Shown one piece after another: positions 28,001 through 43,000 of a stretch of 64,000 nt of DNA (its first letter is position 1; the number at the start of each line of letters is the position of its first letter). The notes beneath the pieces are model-generated. The model did not search any database. It had not been told where the DNA came from and saw only the letters and a list, made by a program, of their open reading frames with translations. Made by a program: the position numbers and the translations under genes. The DNA is taken from contig OX365950.1 in assembly GCA_947247005.1 (NCBI GenBank), positions 13,218,720 through 13,282,719 on the forward strand, in the 5' to 3' direction. Source of the DNA: Spisula solida. Taxonomy: Eukaryota; Mollusca; Bivalvia; Venerida; Mactridae.

Positions 28001-31000
28001 TCTCTATGAAATCTAGGTCAAGTTCGTAACTGGGTCATCTAGGGTAAAAAACTAGGTAACTAGGTCACATCAAAGAAAAAACCTTGTTAACACTCTAGAG
28101 GTCACAATATTTACCTAATCTTTATAAAACTTGGTCACAATGTTTGTCTAGTTTATCAGATATTTCAGTGTTTAAAAACTTAATTTTTATTCAAGTTAAT
28201 CTGAGTAACGTTCACTTAAAATCATGGGAAGTAACTGTAATTGATGAGTTCCTTCCCATTGAAATCAAGGGAGAGAACAATGAATTGAAGAGTGACTTCC
28301 TTTTGTATTCAAGGGTATTAACTCTGTCTGTCATTTAAGACAAATAATCATATGTGTTATTATCGTCTTTTCCTAATACACATGTTTGTAATGTTTACAG
28401 CTTCTACTCTCGGTCGTCCTCGGTAACACAGCCAACACCAACCAAGCTTTCAAAAAGCGTTCTGACTTTCCTACGGATGATGAGTATGCTATGTATGTAA
28501 GAGATAATATACAGGTTGGTATGACTGTGAAATGTTGTAGACAGTATGAGGAGGTACATGATGGTGATATTGGTAAGGTGATCAAGTTAGACCGAGACGG
28601 CTTACAAGATTTGAACATACAGGCTGACTGGCAGAGGAAAGGTGGGACATACTGGGTGCGATACGTACATGTGGAAATACAAGGCTTTATACATACAAGT
28701 GAGTTTGAAACTTGTTTAGTTGTCCCCTCTATGATCTAATGTTCACTAACGATTAAGGGTTTTCTACGCTCCCATAAAAGTCCAGCTTACAAGAGTTGAC
28801 TATATATTGTTTGATAAAGATCTTGTCAAAATCATTTTTTGCAAGAAATTTTTTTTGCTGAATTTTTTATTCAGAATGAGCTTGGGAAGTTATTCTGCGT
28901 TTTAGTGTCGATTTTCAGTTAACAAACATAATATTTTACACATTTATCATGCTTGTGTATATAGAAAATTAAACCTCTCAAGAAAATGTCTTAATTGACA
29001 GTATAGCCATTGAAATTACATTGCCTTTGTTTCTAGGTTCTAGTATCAAGGTTGGTGACAAAGTACGAGTGAAGCCTAGTGTTGTTACACCCCAGTATAA
29101 ATGGGGATCAGTAACACATAGAAGTGTTGGCACGGTGACAGCTATAGTATCTAATGGTAAAGATATTACCGTAGACTTTCCACAACAAGCACACTGGACG
29201 GGTGTACTAGATGAGATGGAGCTTGTACCCAGTACACATACTGGTCTCAGGTACGTTATTATTGTCCCATTTTCTACTTAGGGGTGTAGTCACACCTTAC
29301 TAAAAAGTGTAAGCAAAGGTCACACCGATAAGTTTTCTGGTGATAAAATTTTCCACAATGTTGTTGCTTGAGGCTACGAGAGTTAGTGAGATATTCATTG
29401 AAGTAAAATGACCATCTAATGGCTAACACCATACTGGTTATAGGCAAATACTGGATAGTTAACAGGAATGTAACAATGGAGAAACTGGCAACAGGTGCTT
29501 TTGTCCTTTTCCTCCAGTGGCAAGCTTTAAACATGTCCAATACTTTTCGCCAGATAGAAGAGAATTGCCTGAAAAGCTGATGCAATATATATATTTAATA
29601 AGTAAAAATATAAATACTGTCAAAATGTCATTAAAAGCTAAAATTTCCACTATCACAAGGACCCCAAACCATAACCACCAACTTCAAGGCTTGTATGCGT
29701 AAAACATACACTCTACAATATAGGGTGTCAGAAGTTCGATAGCAATTATATATGTATTGTATATTATGTTTTCAGTTGTGATGAATGTGGCATGTTCCCT
29801 ATTGTGGGTGTACGATACAAATGTCGTGTGTGTGAGGATTTTGATTTTTGTGAGAATTGTTTTAAGATAAAGAAACACCGACATGCATTCAGCAGAATTG
29901 CAGAACCTGGTAAGAATTACAGTGGAAGCATTTAAAATAATAAAAAGGGGTACCAGAATTCCTCTTAGTTCGCACTGAGCATTAAAAATGGCGGAACTGG
30001 ATTCTCTTTTCTCATACACTCTTATTTTTCTTTGTATTTTGATACATTGGCTCACGCTCAGTTCTTTTTATGCCCCCCTATCGATAGATCGGGAGGCATA
30101 TAGTGATTCACCTGTCCGTCAGTTAGTCGTCCGGTTAACCCAAATTGACCGTTTCTTCTAGCATCATTATGGCTTGCTACAAAGCTTCCATACTTGCATG
30201 GATGTTGTATATGAACACTCTCCACAGGCCTGTATCACCTGACCCCATTTTGACCTTCACCTTGACCTAATTTTGGACTTAGACTTATTGAAGGGCCAAA
30301 TTCTTTGTTAACCCAAATTGACCGTTTGTTCTAGCATTTATATGGCTTGCTACAATGCTTCCATACTTGCATCGATGTTGTATATGAACACTCTCTACAG
30401 GCCTGTATCACCTAACCCCATTTTGACCTTCACCTTGACCTAATTTTGGACTTACACTTATTTATGGACAAGGCTTCCACAGGGGGCATAAGCGTTTATT
30501 CAATCTAAAACGAGACTACCTTAAAATTAAGACAATTTTCAAGTCCAAATTTACAGTTTATTTAACTTTAGAATCACCAGTTTTCAAGGATTTAAATGAT
30601 GGTCTTATTATTAAAGTTTTACTGTTATATGTATGTATTTCATAAAGCTAGTGGTAAAGCTAGTGACAAGAAAATAATGGTGCATTTTGGGAATTTACAA
30701 AATTTGCTAAATTCCCCCCAGTGTTAATTTTGACCTACAAAAATGATACTCAGAAATGAAAAAAGCTTATGTTTCTGCATACTATATTTCGGGAATTGAA
30801 AATATGCTATCTTTTTGACCCATGGAAACATCCATTTATGCAGTATTTATTTATTAAATGTAGGCAGTGAACCAGTCCCGGCCGGTAAACCAGGCAAACA
30901 GAAGAAGCGACCAGTCTATCCTACCAGTGGTTCATTGATAGAAGACTGGCACCTGTGTGTTAAACATCTGACAGTCTCCACGAGAGAGAACCAGGCTCAT

Positions 31001-34000
31001 AGACTGATTGAAGGAAATAGTGGATACTGGCAAAGTTCTGGCTCACAAGGCAAAGTAGGTTTACAACTGTAAAATAAAAGTACCCATTTTAAGTCTTATG
31101 TTCAAATATGTGACCTATTTACAGACTACACATTTATCGCCTTATCATTGAGTTGCAACACTTAGTCGCAAATCAGAAATTTTCTTGAGGTTTTTTATTT
31201 TTGCAAGTTTGATAAATTCACAAATTTTTAAATAAGAATGTTTTTTTCTTTAGATAACTTTGACAACTTTATTTTATGATGCCTAGAGTTAACTGCAGTA
31301 ACTGTAAAATTAGTCTTTTTTAATGGGCATTAACATTCGTGCATTTTGGTAAAAGGCAATTTTGTGAGGTCGTAAATGCAATGATTGCAAATATCCATCA
31401 AGTTGGAAGCAGTCATTCCCTATTCGGTAGGTTGATTATCTGTCCAAACAAGGTAGATTTGGGTCAAGTGCATCCTACCCACACATTACAACATTGTTAG
31501 TAGTCATATAAAACATAATAGCACATGACTGTTAAATCTTTTCTTCTTCCTTTAGCACTGGATCCGTATAGAGATGTTACCGGACATTCTCGTCAATCGA
31601 TTATTTATGAGAGTGGAACCGACCGACTCCAGCTACATGCCATCCCTTATTGTGATCAGTGGGGGAGACTCTATCCATACATTGAAGGAGATACGATCTG
31701 TCAACATCAGCTCGTCTGATTCTCTCGTCAACTTGGTGTCAGACTGTACTGAGGTAAGCTTGTCTCTCATACATGTATATATACGTGTGTGTACACTTTT
31801 ATATTTGCATTGTATATATGTTATGTATGTCCACATGGGTCTGTGACCTTCTGAAAATTCAAATAAATTATCTATCTATATCTTTTGGAAGAGAAATATT
31901 AAATGCGGCCATTTTCAGGAATTCTTGCTGCTGTCATACATTTAAAAAAAAAATATCCTTAAGTGTAAATGCAGCCATTTCTGAGACTATGGTTAGAGTA
32001 GGGATATTAGATAAATAATATATTATTCATTAAATATGTTTCATGTTTAACTAGAAAAACAAGCAACTCTAAAGCAATTCATTTCGAGCTTACAAGTCAC
32101 TTAATAAAGTCTCTGTGGAGGAGTGGTTATAATTTGAACCCCTATCTGTGGCTTTTATTATGCCCCCCATCCTTGATGTGGGGGCATATTGCTTTGCACA
32201 TGTCGGTTGGTCTGTTGGTCGGTCAGTCGGTAGACCAAATAGTTTCTGTTCAATAATTCCAGAATGCTTTGCCCTAGAATCTTTACATGGAGGTTAGCCA
32301 GCAACAGTAGATGACCCCTATCGTTTTTGAGGTCAGTAAGTCAAAGGTCGGTGACAATGACCTTTGCCATTTCTGACTATTGAAATGGTTTCCGTTCAAT
32401 TACTCAAGAACGCTTTTCCCTAGGATCTTCAGACTTTACATTGAGGTTGGCCAGCAACATTAGATTACCCCTATTGATTTTGAGGTCAGTTGGTCAAAGA
32501 TCAAGGTGACTATGACCTTTATCATTTCTGACTATTTGGCTGCCATGGGGTTATATGTGTTTTACAAACATCTTTTGTTGAAATTGTTATTCAAACAATT
32601 AGACTGTTATTAATTATATATAAATATATGTTATATTTCAGTACTATAGGTTTATAGAGATTGCTATCAAACAATGTCGACAGAGCGGTATCGACTGTAA
32701 GATTCATGGCTTGTCTATGATTGGACGATTTAGGTCAGATGACGATTCAGCTGCTGGGTTCTCGTTTCTCGCATCAGATCGTGAAGACGATGAAGAAGAT
32801 ACCAGACAGACACCGATATCTAATATAAAGAGGAAAGCTAAAGGTTCCGGTAAAGAGATACAAACACATGTGTTTACATGGGGCCTCAATGACAAGGATC
32901 AGCTTGGCGGACCTAAAGGCTCAAAGGTAATTGTAAAATGATTTTCTGTCAGTAATTAGACTTCATAGATACTTAGCATGTGTAGTTGAGCACCTAGGAG
33001 ACCATTGCCTAACCAAACCGCTACCGAGTGCTCGGTAGTGCTATGCTATGAAACGGCTTTCTTCAAAAAAGCGCTACGTAGTTAAAAAAGCGGAAAAATT
33101 ATATGCTACCAGGGAGCGCTAGCCGAAAGCTGACTATTGCGTAGCAAACCACTGTTAAGCGCTCCTATGCACAAGAAAGCGCTCGGTAGTGCTCACCTAG
33201 CAAAGTGTTGAGAAACGGTATGCTATCGCCGAGCACTGCTCGATAGCGCCATTTGGAAGCGACTTGGTTAGAAACGGGCTCTAGGTGTTTTTAATTGTGA
33301 TTCTCTGTTTATCTTGGAAACATGTTGGATACTTGGATACTAGTTGAATATTTTATCTTTATTTCATTTTTTTTCAGATCAAACTACCAGTATTAAATGA
33401 GACTTTATCAGCACTGAAATGTGTACAAATAGTTGGAGGATCCAAATCATTGTTTTGTGGTAGGTGATCTTTTTATGTCCCAATAAAGCGAAGTTTGGGG
33501 GGGGGGTAAATAGAAGTGAGCTTGTTCTTCAGTTGTTAGTTCAATCTGTTGGTTTCCAGACAATAACTTTACTAGATAGGAATGAGATATTGTAATGAAA
33601 CTTTCTGTAGAAGAAGCCTATGTGAATACGCTGCTCAAGTTCAAGTGGGATCGGTGAGGTCAAGGTCACTATTACATAATATAGAAAAAGTGGTTTCTGT
33701 GGCAAGGCTATGCTGTAAGAGTATTATTGGTCACTGTGTGGCAATTCCAGTTTTTAATTTATATATCATAAAATCATTAATTTTTGTGGGCATTTCGGTA
33801 AAATGTCAATTTCCGGGTTTCCGTAAATTTGTGGATAAGAATATATATTAATTTTTTTTGTATCATGTATATAAATGTTACAGTGACACAAGAGGGTAAG
33901 GTGTATGCTTGTGGTGAGGCAACCAATGGTAGACTAGGACTTGGTATGAGTGCAGGCACTGTGACAGTACCTAGACAATTAACAGCTCTCAGTCAATATG

Positions 34001-37000
34001 TCATCAAGAAAGTAGCCGTACATTCAGGTATGTTAATCCCTTATTCCTTAACCTTGTTTGACCTTTGAATATAGTGTCCGTGAGACTATCTGTCAGGATG
34101 GATGACTCTATATTTGTCCAAGCTAATTCTTCTTAACCACTTGTAGTTGTGCATATTGTCAGGAATTTAAGGTCGATGCTTTTTTTTAGCTCCACTATTC
34201 GTAGAATAAGGGGAACTATTGCAGTCACCCGAGCGTCGGCGTAACACTTTTGTTAAAGTTTAGGTACAGGTTTTTTAACCTCTTATATTCTTTAAGTCCT
34301 TTGAGATATTGCTTTCATACTTTGCATACTTGTTTGCCACCATGACCCCAACCCATATGCAGGAGTAGGTAACTCTATCCAGCATATTGTTGAAATTATG
34401 CCCCCTTTTTCTACTTAGTGCAAATAGTGCAAATGTTAAAGTTTAGGTACAGGTTTTTTAACCTCTAATATCTTCATAGTACATGGACATAGTGCTTTGA
34501 TAATTTGCATACTTGTTCACCATCATGACCCCAACCTATACACAGGGGTAGATAACTCTATTAAGCATTTTGGTGAAATTATGCCCCCTTTTTTCAACTT
34601 AGTGCAAATGTTAAAGTTTAGGTACAGGTTTTTTAACCTCTAATATTTTTAAAGTGCATTCACATATTGCTTTACATACTTGTTCACCATCATGACCCCA
34701 ACCCATACACAGGAGTAGGTAACTCTATCAAGCATTTTGTTGAAATTATGCCCCCTTTTTGGAATGCAAATGTTAAAGTTTAGGTACAGGTTTTTTGACC
34801 TCTAATATCTTCATAGTGCATGGACATATTGCTTTGATACTTTGCATACTTGTTCAACATGATGACCCCAACCCCTACACAGGGGTGGGTAACTCTATCA
34901 AGCATTTTGTTGAAATTATGCCCCCTTTTGGACTTGGAAATGCAAATGTTAAAGTTTAGGTACAGGTTTTTTTACCTCTAATATGTTCAAAGTGCATTGA
35001 TATGTTGCTTAGATACTTTGCATACTTGTTCACCATCATGACCCCAACCTCTACACAGGAGAAGATAATATTTAGCATTTTGTTGAAATTATGCCACCTT
35101 TTGGACTAAGAAATGCTTATTTGTTAACCTTCATGACCAAGAGGACCTACACATGAGTAGGTAATGGTCCTGCATAATTTGTCCAAATTATATACCTTTT
35201 TCGACTTAGAAGCCCCAACCTCTACACAGCAGAGGGTAATGCTGCTGTTATGAAGCATTTTGTTTTGAATATATAATGATAGTATTATCCCAGCATGGCG
35301 CTGTGAATAGTGGAGCGCGCTGTTCGTGGACAGCTCTTGTTATGGCCCTTTGTGGGAGATGTACATTTTGTCAAAACCCTTTAGTTGGGTATTGCTGTTG
35401 AATTTTACAATTTTGATAATAATACACTCAGTGAAATGTTGATTTAACTGCAAAACACGTATCTATGTGTGATTGTTGAATTATTACCATGATTGTATAT
35501 TATAGGAGGTAGACATGCATTGGCTCTAACTATAGATGGTAAGGTGTTCTCATGGGGTGAAGGTGACGATGGCAAACTAGGACACTTCAGTAGAATGTAA
35601 GTATGTCACCTAACTTTCTGGATACCCATACATGGATAGTTATCATTTTATTCAATAATCAGTATGCTTTAAAATTTCGAGAAAAAAATCTGCAAAATGT
35701 CAGGAATTTCAGATCGATGATCAGTAAAATTTTAAGTTAGTTTAACGACTGGAGCAGTTTCTTTAAATTTAGCTGAAGAAATTTTTTGAAGAGTTGTAAT
35801 AAAAAATTTCCATGGGCTAGTCTGAAAAGATTTTGTTAATCTCTCATAAAATGCATTTTGCATTTCTTTTTCATGTTGAGAGCTTTTTAAGCCAACATAA
35901 TTACCTATTCCAAGTTTCCATGAAAACTTTTTCATTTTATTTCAGGAATTGTGATAAACCGAGACTTATAGAAGCTTTGAAAGCTAAACGTGTACGTGAT
36001 ATATCATGTGGTAGTTCACACAGTGCGGCTATCACATCCAATGGTGATCTGTTTACCTGGGGTCTAGGAGAATATGGTCGACTGGGTCACGGTGATAACA
36101 CTACTCAACTCAAACCAAAACAGGTAATTGTATATATCACATAAATACTGTTATCTACCATGTGGGAACCCCTCTCGGGGTTCAAATACTTGGTCGGACA
36201 TGTTATGTTAAGTTGTCAGTTGTTTGTAGAGGAGCAAGTTAGAACTGGTATAATTAATTAAATGAAAACTGGTTAGTTCAACTGCCTGCCATTTGTGACT
36301 GAAACTGCCTGCCATTTGCGGCTGAAATTTGTTTGGAAAAACTGTTAATAGCAATAAACTAGGTCACATGCTTGCAAATTCACTCATTATGTGACCAGGC
36401 AATTCTAAATTACTTCACCATATAGGTAGCTAGTATATGTTTTATAAACCAGTTACACTATTGCTAAGTTGAAACTAAAAGTAGTACTGTAATATTTCCC
36501 CTAGGTAAAAGAGTTGTCAGGACAACGAGTGATCCAGATAGCATGTGGTAGTCGAGATGCCCAGACACTGGCCCTTACAGACGAAGGATATGTGTACTCG
36601 TGGGGCGACGGGGACTTTGGTAAACTTGGACGAGGAGGTAGTGAAGGATGTAATGTTCCGAAGGAGATTGATCGTCTAAGGGGACTAGGTGTTGTACAGA
36701 TTGAGTGTGGAGCACAGTTCTCACTGGCTAGAACCAAATCTGGACAAGTCTGGACATGGTAATACTCTACTGTCATCACTGATTATAACAAAGTTCTTGA
36801 ATGTTAAAATATATTAAAACTTCTATAGAGCATCACCCTTTGAAAAACACGAAGTTTGGTTGTTGTACAGAGGTTGGTGCTCTGAAGAAGTAAATTTATA
36901 TAAAATGACTACATCTGGAACCAAATGAGAGATGGAATATTTGGGACACGATTTAGTTCTTGTTTAATGTTACAGGGGTAAAGGAGACTATTTCCGACTA

Positions 37001-40000
37001 GGTCATGGTACAGATGCACATGTGAGGAAACCAACTCTGGTAGAGGGTCTGGTTGGTAAGAAGATAGTACATGTTGCTGTCGGTGCTTTACATTGTCTAG
37101 CTGTTACAGAGACTGGTCAGGTATGTATAAATAAAAAACAAACTCGCTGAACTTAACTGAACTATAGGTAGACAAACACACTTAAAGGTAATGAAGTATA
37201 GGTAGACAAACATGCTTAAAGGTACTGAACTATAGGTAGACAAACACGCTTAAAGGTAATGAAGTATAGGTAGACAAACACGCTTAAAGGTACTGAACTA
37301 TAGGTAGACAAACATGCTTAAAGGTACTGAACTATAGGTAGACAAACATACTTAAAGGTAATGAAGTATAGGTAGACAAACACGCTTAAAGGTACTGAAC
37401 TATAGGTAGACAAACACACTTAAAGGTACTGAACTATAGGTAGACAAACACACTTAAAAGTACTGAACTATAGGTAGACAAACACGCTTAAAGGTACTGA
37501 ACTATAGGTAGACAAACACACTTAAAGGTACTGAACTATAGGTAGACAAACACACTTAAAGGTACTGAACTATAGGTAGACAAACACCCTTAAAGGTAAT
37601 GAAGTATAGGTAGACAAACACGCTTAAAGGTACTGAACTATAGGTAGACAAACATGCTTAAAGGTACTGAACTATAGGTAGACAAACATACTTAAAGGTA
37701 CTGTACTATAGGTAAACAAACACACTTAAAGGTACTGAACTATAGGTAGACAAACACACTTAAAGGTACTGAACTATAGGTAGACAAACACCCTTAAAGG
37801 TAATGAAGTATAGGTAGACAAACACGCTTAAAGGTACTGAACTATAGGTAGACAAACATGCTTAAAGGTACTGAACTATAGGTAGACAAACACACTTAAA
37901 GGTACTGTACTATAGGTAAACAAACACACTTAAAGGTACTGAACTATAGGTAGACAAACACACTTAAAGGTACTGAACCATAGGTAGACAAACATGCTTA
38001 AAGGTACTGAACTATAGGTAGACAAACATACTTAAAGGTAATGAAGTATAGGTAGACAAACACGCTTAAAGGTACTGAACTATAGGTAGACAAACACACT
38101 TAAAGGTACTGAACTATAGGTAGACAAACACACTTAAAAGTACTGAACTATAGGTAGACAAACACGCTTAAAGGTACTGAACTATAGGTAGACAAACACA
38201 CTTAAAGGTACTGAACTATAGGTAGACAAACACACTTAAAGGTACTGAACTATAGGTAGACAAACACCCTTAAAGGTAATGAAGTATAGGTAGACAAACA
38301 CGCTTAAAGGTACTGAACTATAGGTAGACAAACATGCTTAAAGGTACTGAACTATAGGTAGACAAACATACTTAAAGGTACTGTACTATAGGTAAACAAA
38401 CACACTTAAAGGTACTGAACTATAGGTAGACAAACACACTTAAAGGTACTGAACTATAGGTAGACAAACACCCTTAAAGGTAATGAAGTATAGGTAGACA
38501 AACACGCTTAAAGGTACTGAACTATAGGTAGACAAACATGCTTAAAGGTACTGAACTATAGGTAGACAAACACACTTAAAGGTACTGTACTATAGGTAAA
38601 CAAACACACTTAAAGGTACTGAACTATAGGTAGACAAACACACTTAAAGGTACTGAACCATAGGTAGACAAACATGCTTAAAGGTACTGAACTATAGGTA
38701 GACAAACATACTTAAAGGTAATGAAGTATAGGTAGACAAACACGCTTAAAGGTACTGAACTATAGGTAGACAAACACACTTAAAGGTACTGAACTATAGG
38801 TAGACAAACACACTTAAAGGTACTGAACTAAAGGTAGACAAACACACTTAAAGGTACTGAACCATAGGTAGACAAACACACTTAAAAGTACTGAACTATA
38901 GGTAGACAAACACACTTAAAAGTACTGAACTATAGGTAGACAAACACACTTAAAAGTACTGAACTGTAGGTAGACAAACACACTTAAAGGTACTGAACTA
39001 TAGATAGACAAACACACTTAAAGGTACTGAACTATAGGTAGACAAACACGCTTAAAGGTACTGAACTATAGGTAGACAAACACGCTTAAAGGTAATGAAC
39101 TATAGGTAGACAAACACGCTTAAAGATACTGAACTATAGGTAGACAAACACACTTAAAGGTAATGAAGTATAGGTAGACAAACATGCTTAAAGATACTGA
39201 ACTATAGGTAGACAAACATGCTTAAAGGTACTGAACTATAGGTAGACAAACACGCTTAAAGGTACTGAACTATAGGTAGACAAACACGCTTAAAGGTAAT
39301 GAACTATAGGTAGACAAACACGCTTAAAGATACTGAACTATAGGTAGACAAACACACTTAAAGGTAATGAAGTATAGGTAGACAAACATGCTTAAAGATA
39401 CTGAACTATAGGTAGACAAACATGCTTAAAGGTACTGAACTATAGGTAGACAAACACGCTTAAAGGTAATGAAGTATAGGTAGACAAACACGCTTAAAGG
39501 TAATGAAGTATAGGTAGACAAACACGCTTAAAGGTACTGAACTATAGGTAGACAAACACACTTAAAGGTAATGAACTATAGGTAGACAAACACGCTTAAA
39601 GATACTGAACTATAGGTAGACAAACACGCTTAAAGGTAATGAAGTATAGGTAGACAAACACGCTTAAAGGTACTGAACTATAGGTAGACAAACACACTTA
39701 ATGGTACTGAACTATAGGTAGACAAACACACTTAAAAGTACTGAACTGTAGGTAGACAAACACACTTAAAGGTACTGAACTATAGATAGACAAACACACT
39801 TAAAGGTACTGAACTATAGGTAGACAAACACGCTTAAAGGTACTGAACTATAGGTAGACAAACACGCTTAAAGGTACTGAACTATAGGTAGACAAACACG
39901 CTTAAAGATACTGAACTATAGGTAGACAAACACGCTTAAAGGTAATGAAGTATAGGTAGACAAACACGCTTAAAGGTACTGAACTATAGGTAGACAAACA

Positions 40001-43000
40001 CACTTAAAGGTAATGAACTATAGGTAGACAAACACGCTTAAAGATACTGAACTATAGGTAGACAAACACGCTTAAAGGTAATGAAGTATAGGTAGACAAA
40101 CACGCTTAAAGGTACTGAACTATAGGTAGACAAACACACTTAATGGTACTGAACTATAGGTAGACAAACACACTTAAAAGTACTGAACTGTAGGTAGACA
40201 AACACACTTAAAGGTACTGAACTATAGATAGACAAACACACTTAAAGGTACTGAACTATAGGTAGACAAACACGCTTAAAGGTACTGAACTATAGGTAGA
40301 CAAACACGCTTAAAGGTACTGAACTATAGGTAGACAAACACGCTTAAAGATACTGAACTATAGGTAGACAAACACACTTAAAGGTACTGAACCATAGGTA
40401 GACAAACATGCTTAAAGATACTGAACTATAGGTAGACAAACACGCTTAAAGGTAATGAAGTATAGGTAGACAAACACGCTTAAAGGTACTGAACTATAGG
40501 TAGACAAACACGCTTAAAGGTAATGAAGTATAGGTAGACAAACACGCTTAAAGGTACTGAACTATAGGTAGACAAACATACTTAAAGGTCCGGAACTATA
40601 GGTAGACAAACACGCTTAAAGGTCCGGAACTATAGGTAGACAAACACACTTAAAGGTCCGGAACTATAGGTAGACAAACACGCTTAAAGGTAATGAACTA
40701 TAGGTAGACAAACACGCTTAAAGGTAATGAACTATAGGTAGACAAACACGCTTAAAGGTACTGAACTATAGGTAGACAAACACACTTAAAGGTCCGGAAC
40801 TATAGGTAGACAAACACGCTTAAAGGTAATGAACTATAGGTAGACAAACACGCTTAAAGGTACTGAACTATAGGTAGACAAACACGCTTAAAGGTACTGA
40901 ACTATAGGTAGACAAACACACTTAAAGGTACTGAACTATAGGTAGACAAACGTGCTTAAAGGTCCGGAACTATAGGTAGACAAACGTGCTTAAAGGTCAG
41001 GAACTATAGGTAGACAAACACACTTAAAGGTAATGAACTATAGGTAGACAAACGTGCTTAAAGGTACTGAACTATAGGTAGACAAACACGCTTAAAGGTA
41101 CTGAACCATAGGTAGACAAACACGTATAAAGATAAGCGTAAAAATGTGTATGTTTCTTTTGGTCAGTACAGTGTAAATACTATGTGATTATGAGTTACTT
41201 TGCCTGAAGAAATTGCGAAATTACAGTGAAAAGACAATAAAGTCTTTGAAAGTGCTGACAGGGTTGTCTACAAGGTAAAATAGTGACCTTATATGACATA
41301 CCGTGGCACACATTTGAGATTTAAAGCTTGTTTCAATCTGAATACATTTTTGTACTTAATTTAAACATTATTCAAACTATTTCCAGTGGTTTTACAATAT
41401 TTCCTATTTTGATGGTTGTTTTGAGTCAGCACCTTTAATGCTCAGTCTACATTGTAGGTATACGCCTGGGGTGACAATGATCATGGTCAACAAGGAAACA
41501 GTACTACCACAGTGAACAGGAAACCAGCCCTAGTACATGGATTAGAAGGTTACAAGATTACGAAGGTTGCCTGCGGGTCCTCTCATAGTGTTGCCTGGGC
41601 AACTACAGACCTCTCCACTCCAATGACTCATGAACCTGTTCTATTCTCAACATCCAGGGATCCTCTAGGAGCTACTAATCTAGGTTGGTTTGACGTATTG
41701 CTTTTATTTATTCGCCACCAGGTGTTCAATGTGGGCAACAACCCAAGTTAGTTATTTTAGATTTTTGTGGTCTCAGTCAATCACAAACATAAGCAACAAT
41801 ATTTCTTTGCTTATGTTTCAAACAAAAACGATCAGGAAAAAAAGTGTCAAAAGATTAAACATTGATTCCACATTCTACAATACCACTGCACATGAGAATT
41901 TACCTTTCACAAAAGTTAAAATCTGCTGGCGACTTATAGGAGGGTTTATACTAAACCTGATTCATGGGTGCATGTGACCAATGAGCAATTATTTATGGTA
42001 TTATTATTTACATGTATGTGTTTCAGGGTTGATGGAGGGAAATAATGAGGACCATTCACCTAGCCAGTCACAATCATCACATACCAAATCTACCCGACCA
42101 TCGCTTGCCAAGGTCATACTCTCACAGGAATCAGATACTGCTAAGCAACAAGCATTGTCTAATGTTCTCATGGCGTTACAGATTATTTATGCGAGGTAAG
42201 ATAAAGCTCTTCCTGACTTAATGCTCTGCAAGATAGTCACTGAAATACTGTTGACTGTTGGGACTTAAAACAATACTGAAAGCTGTCTTTGAAATCAGAC
42301 ATGCAGTCAGCCTCTATTATCTCAAAGATTTTTGAATATTTTCATGTTTTTTCATAATAAAAATTTGACGTAAACGTCAGAAGGCCATACTACATGAATT
42401 TGTTTTGAGGTCAGCAGATCAAAGTGACCTTTGATGTGTAATGATACATAGTTGCAAGTAGGGGGCAATCATCTTTCATTACCGAGGATTCATTGTATAC
42501 AGAAAACCTCAATAATAAGATTGTCCTTGTGACCCATCTTTAATGTGAAATGACTTAAGGTCCCTTTACCAAGGTTTAATCATATACTGTCACATAATAA
42601 CTCAATAATAAGTTAAATGAATATCAAATCAGTAGAAAAAATGCACCTGAAAATGGTGGTCTAATTTTCAAAGTCGTCTTATTATTGAGGTGGTCGTTAT
42701 ATGGGGTTTAACTGTGTATCATGTTTGTGTTAATAGGGAAGCAGTGGTCAGTGCTTTATTGAAAGAAGCCCAGACGATGCCAGCACCAAACCCTATGGTT
42801 ACGTCACTATCACATGGTAATGTGATGACTAGAAGCGCTACTCCCACACCTAGTATGGACTCCAGTCTGGTGACCTCACAACATGCCGATTCCACATCTA
42901 TTGTCGATCATAATGATATCGGTGTATCCATGGTGGAGTCATCTAATGAGGTATTATACAATACTTTATTTACTGCAAGGCATTCCAAACATTGGTGTCA

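Noticed and set aside
36501..36779. Minus-strand 92-residue ORF over exon 44
   Set aside because: Antisense shadow of a conserved HERC2 exon; the plus frame explains the sequence.
37155..41130. CRISPR-like regular repeats
   Set aside because: Units are contiguous with no unique spacers, in a eukaryotic intron; it is a satellite.
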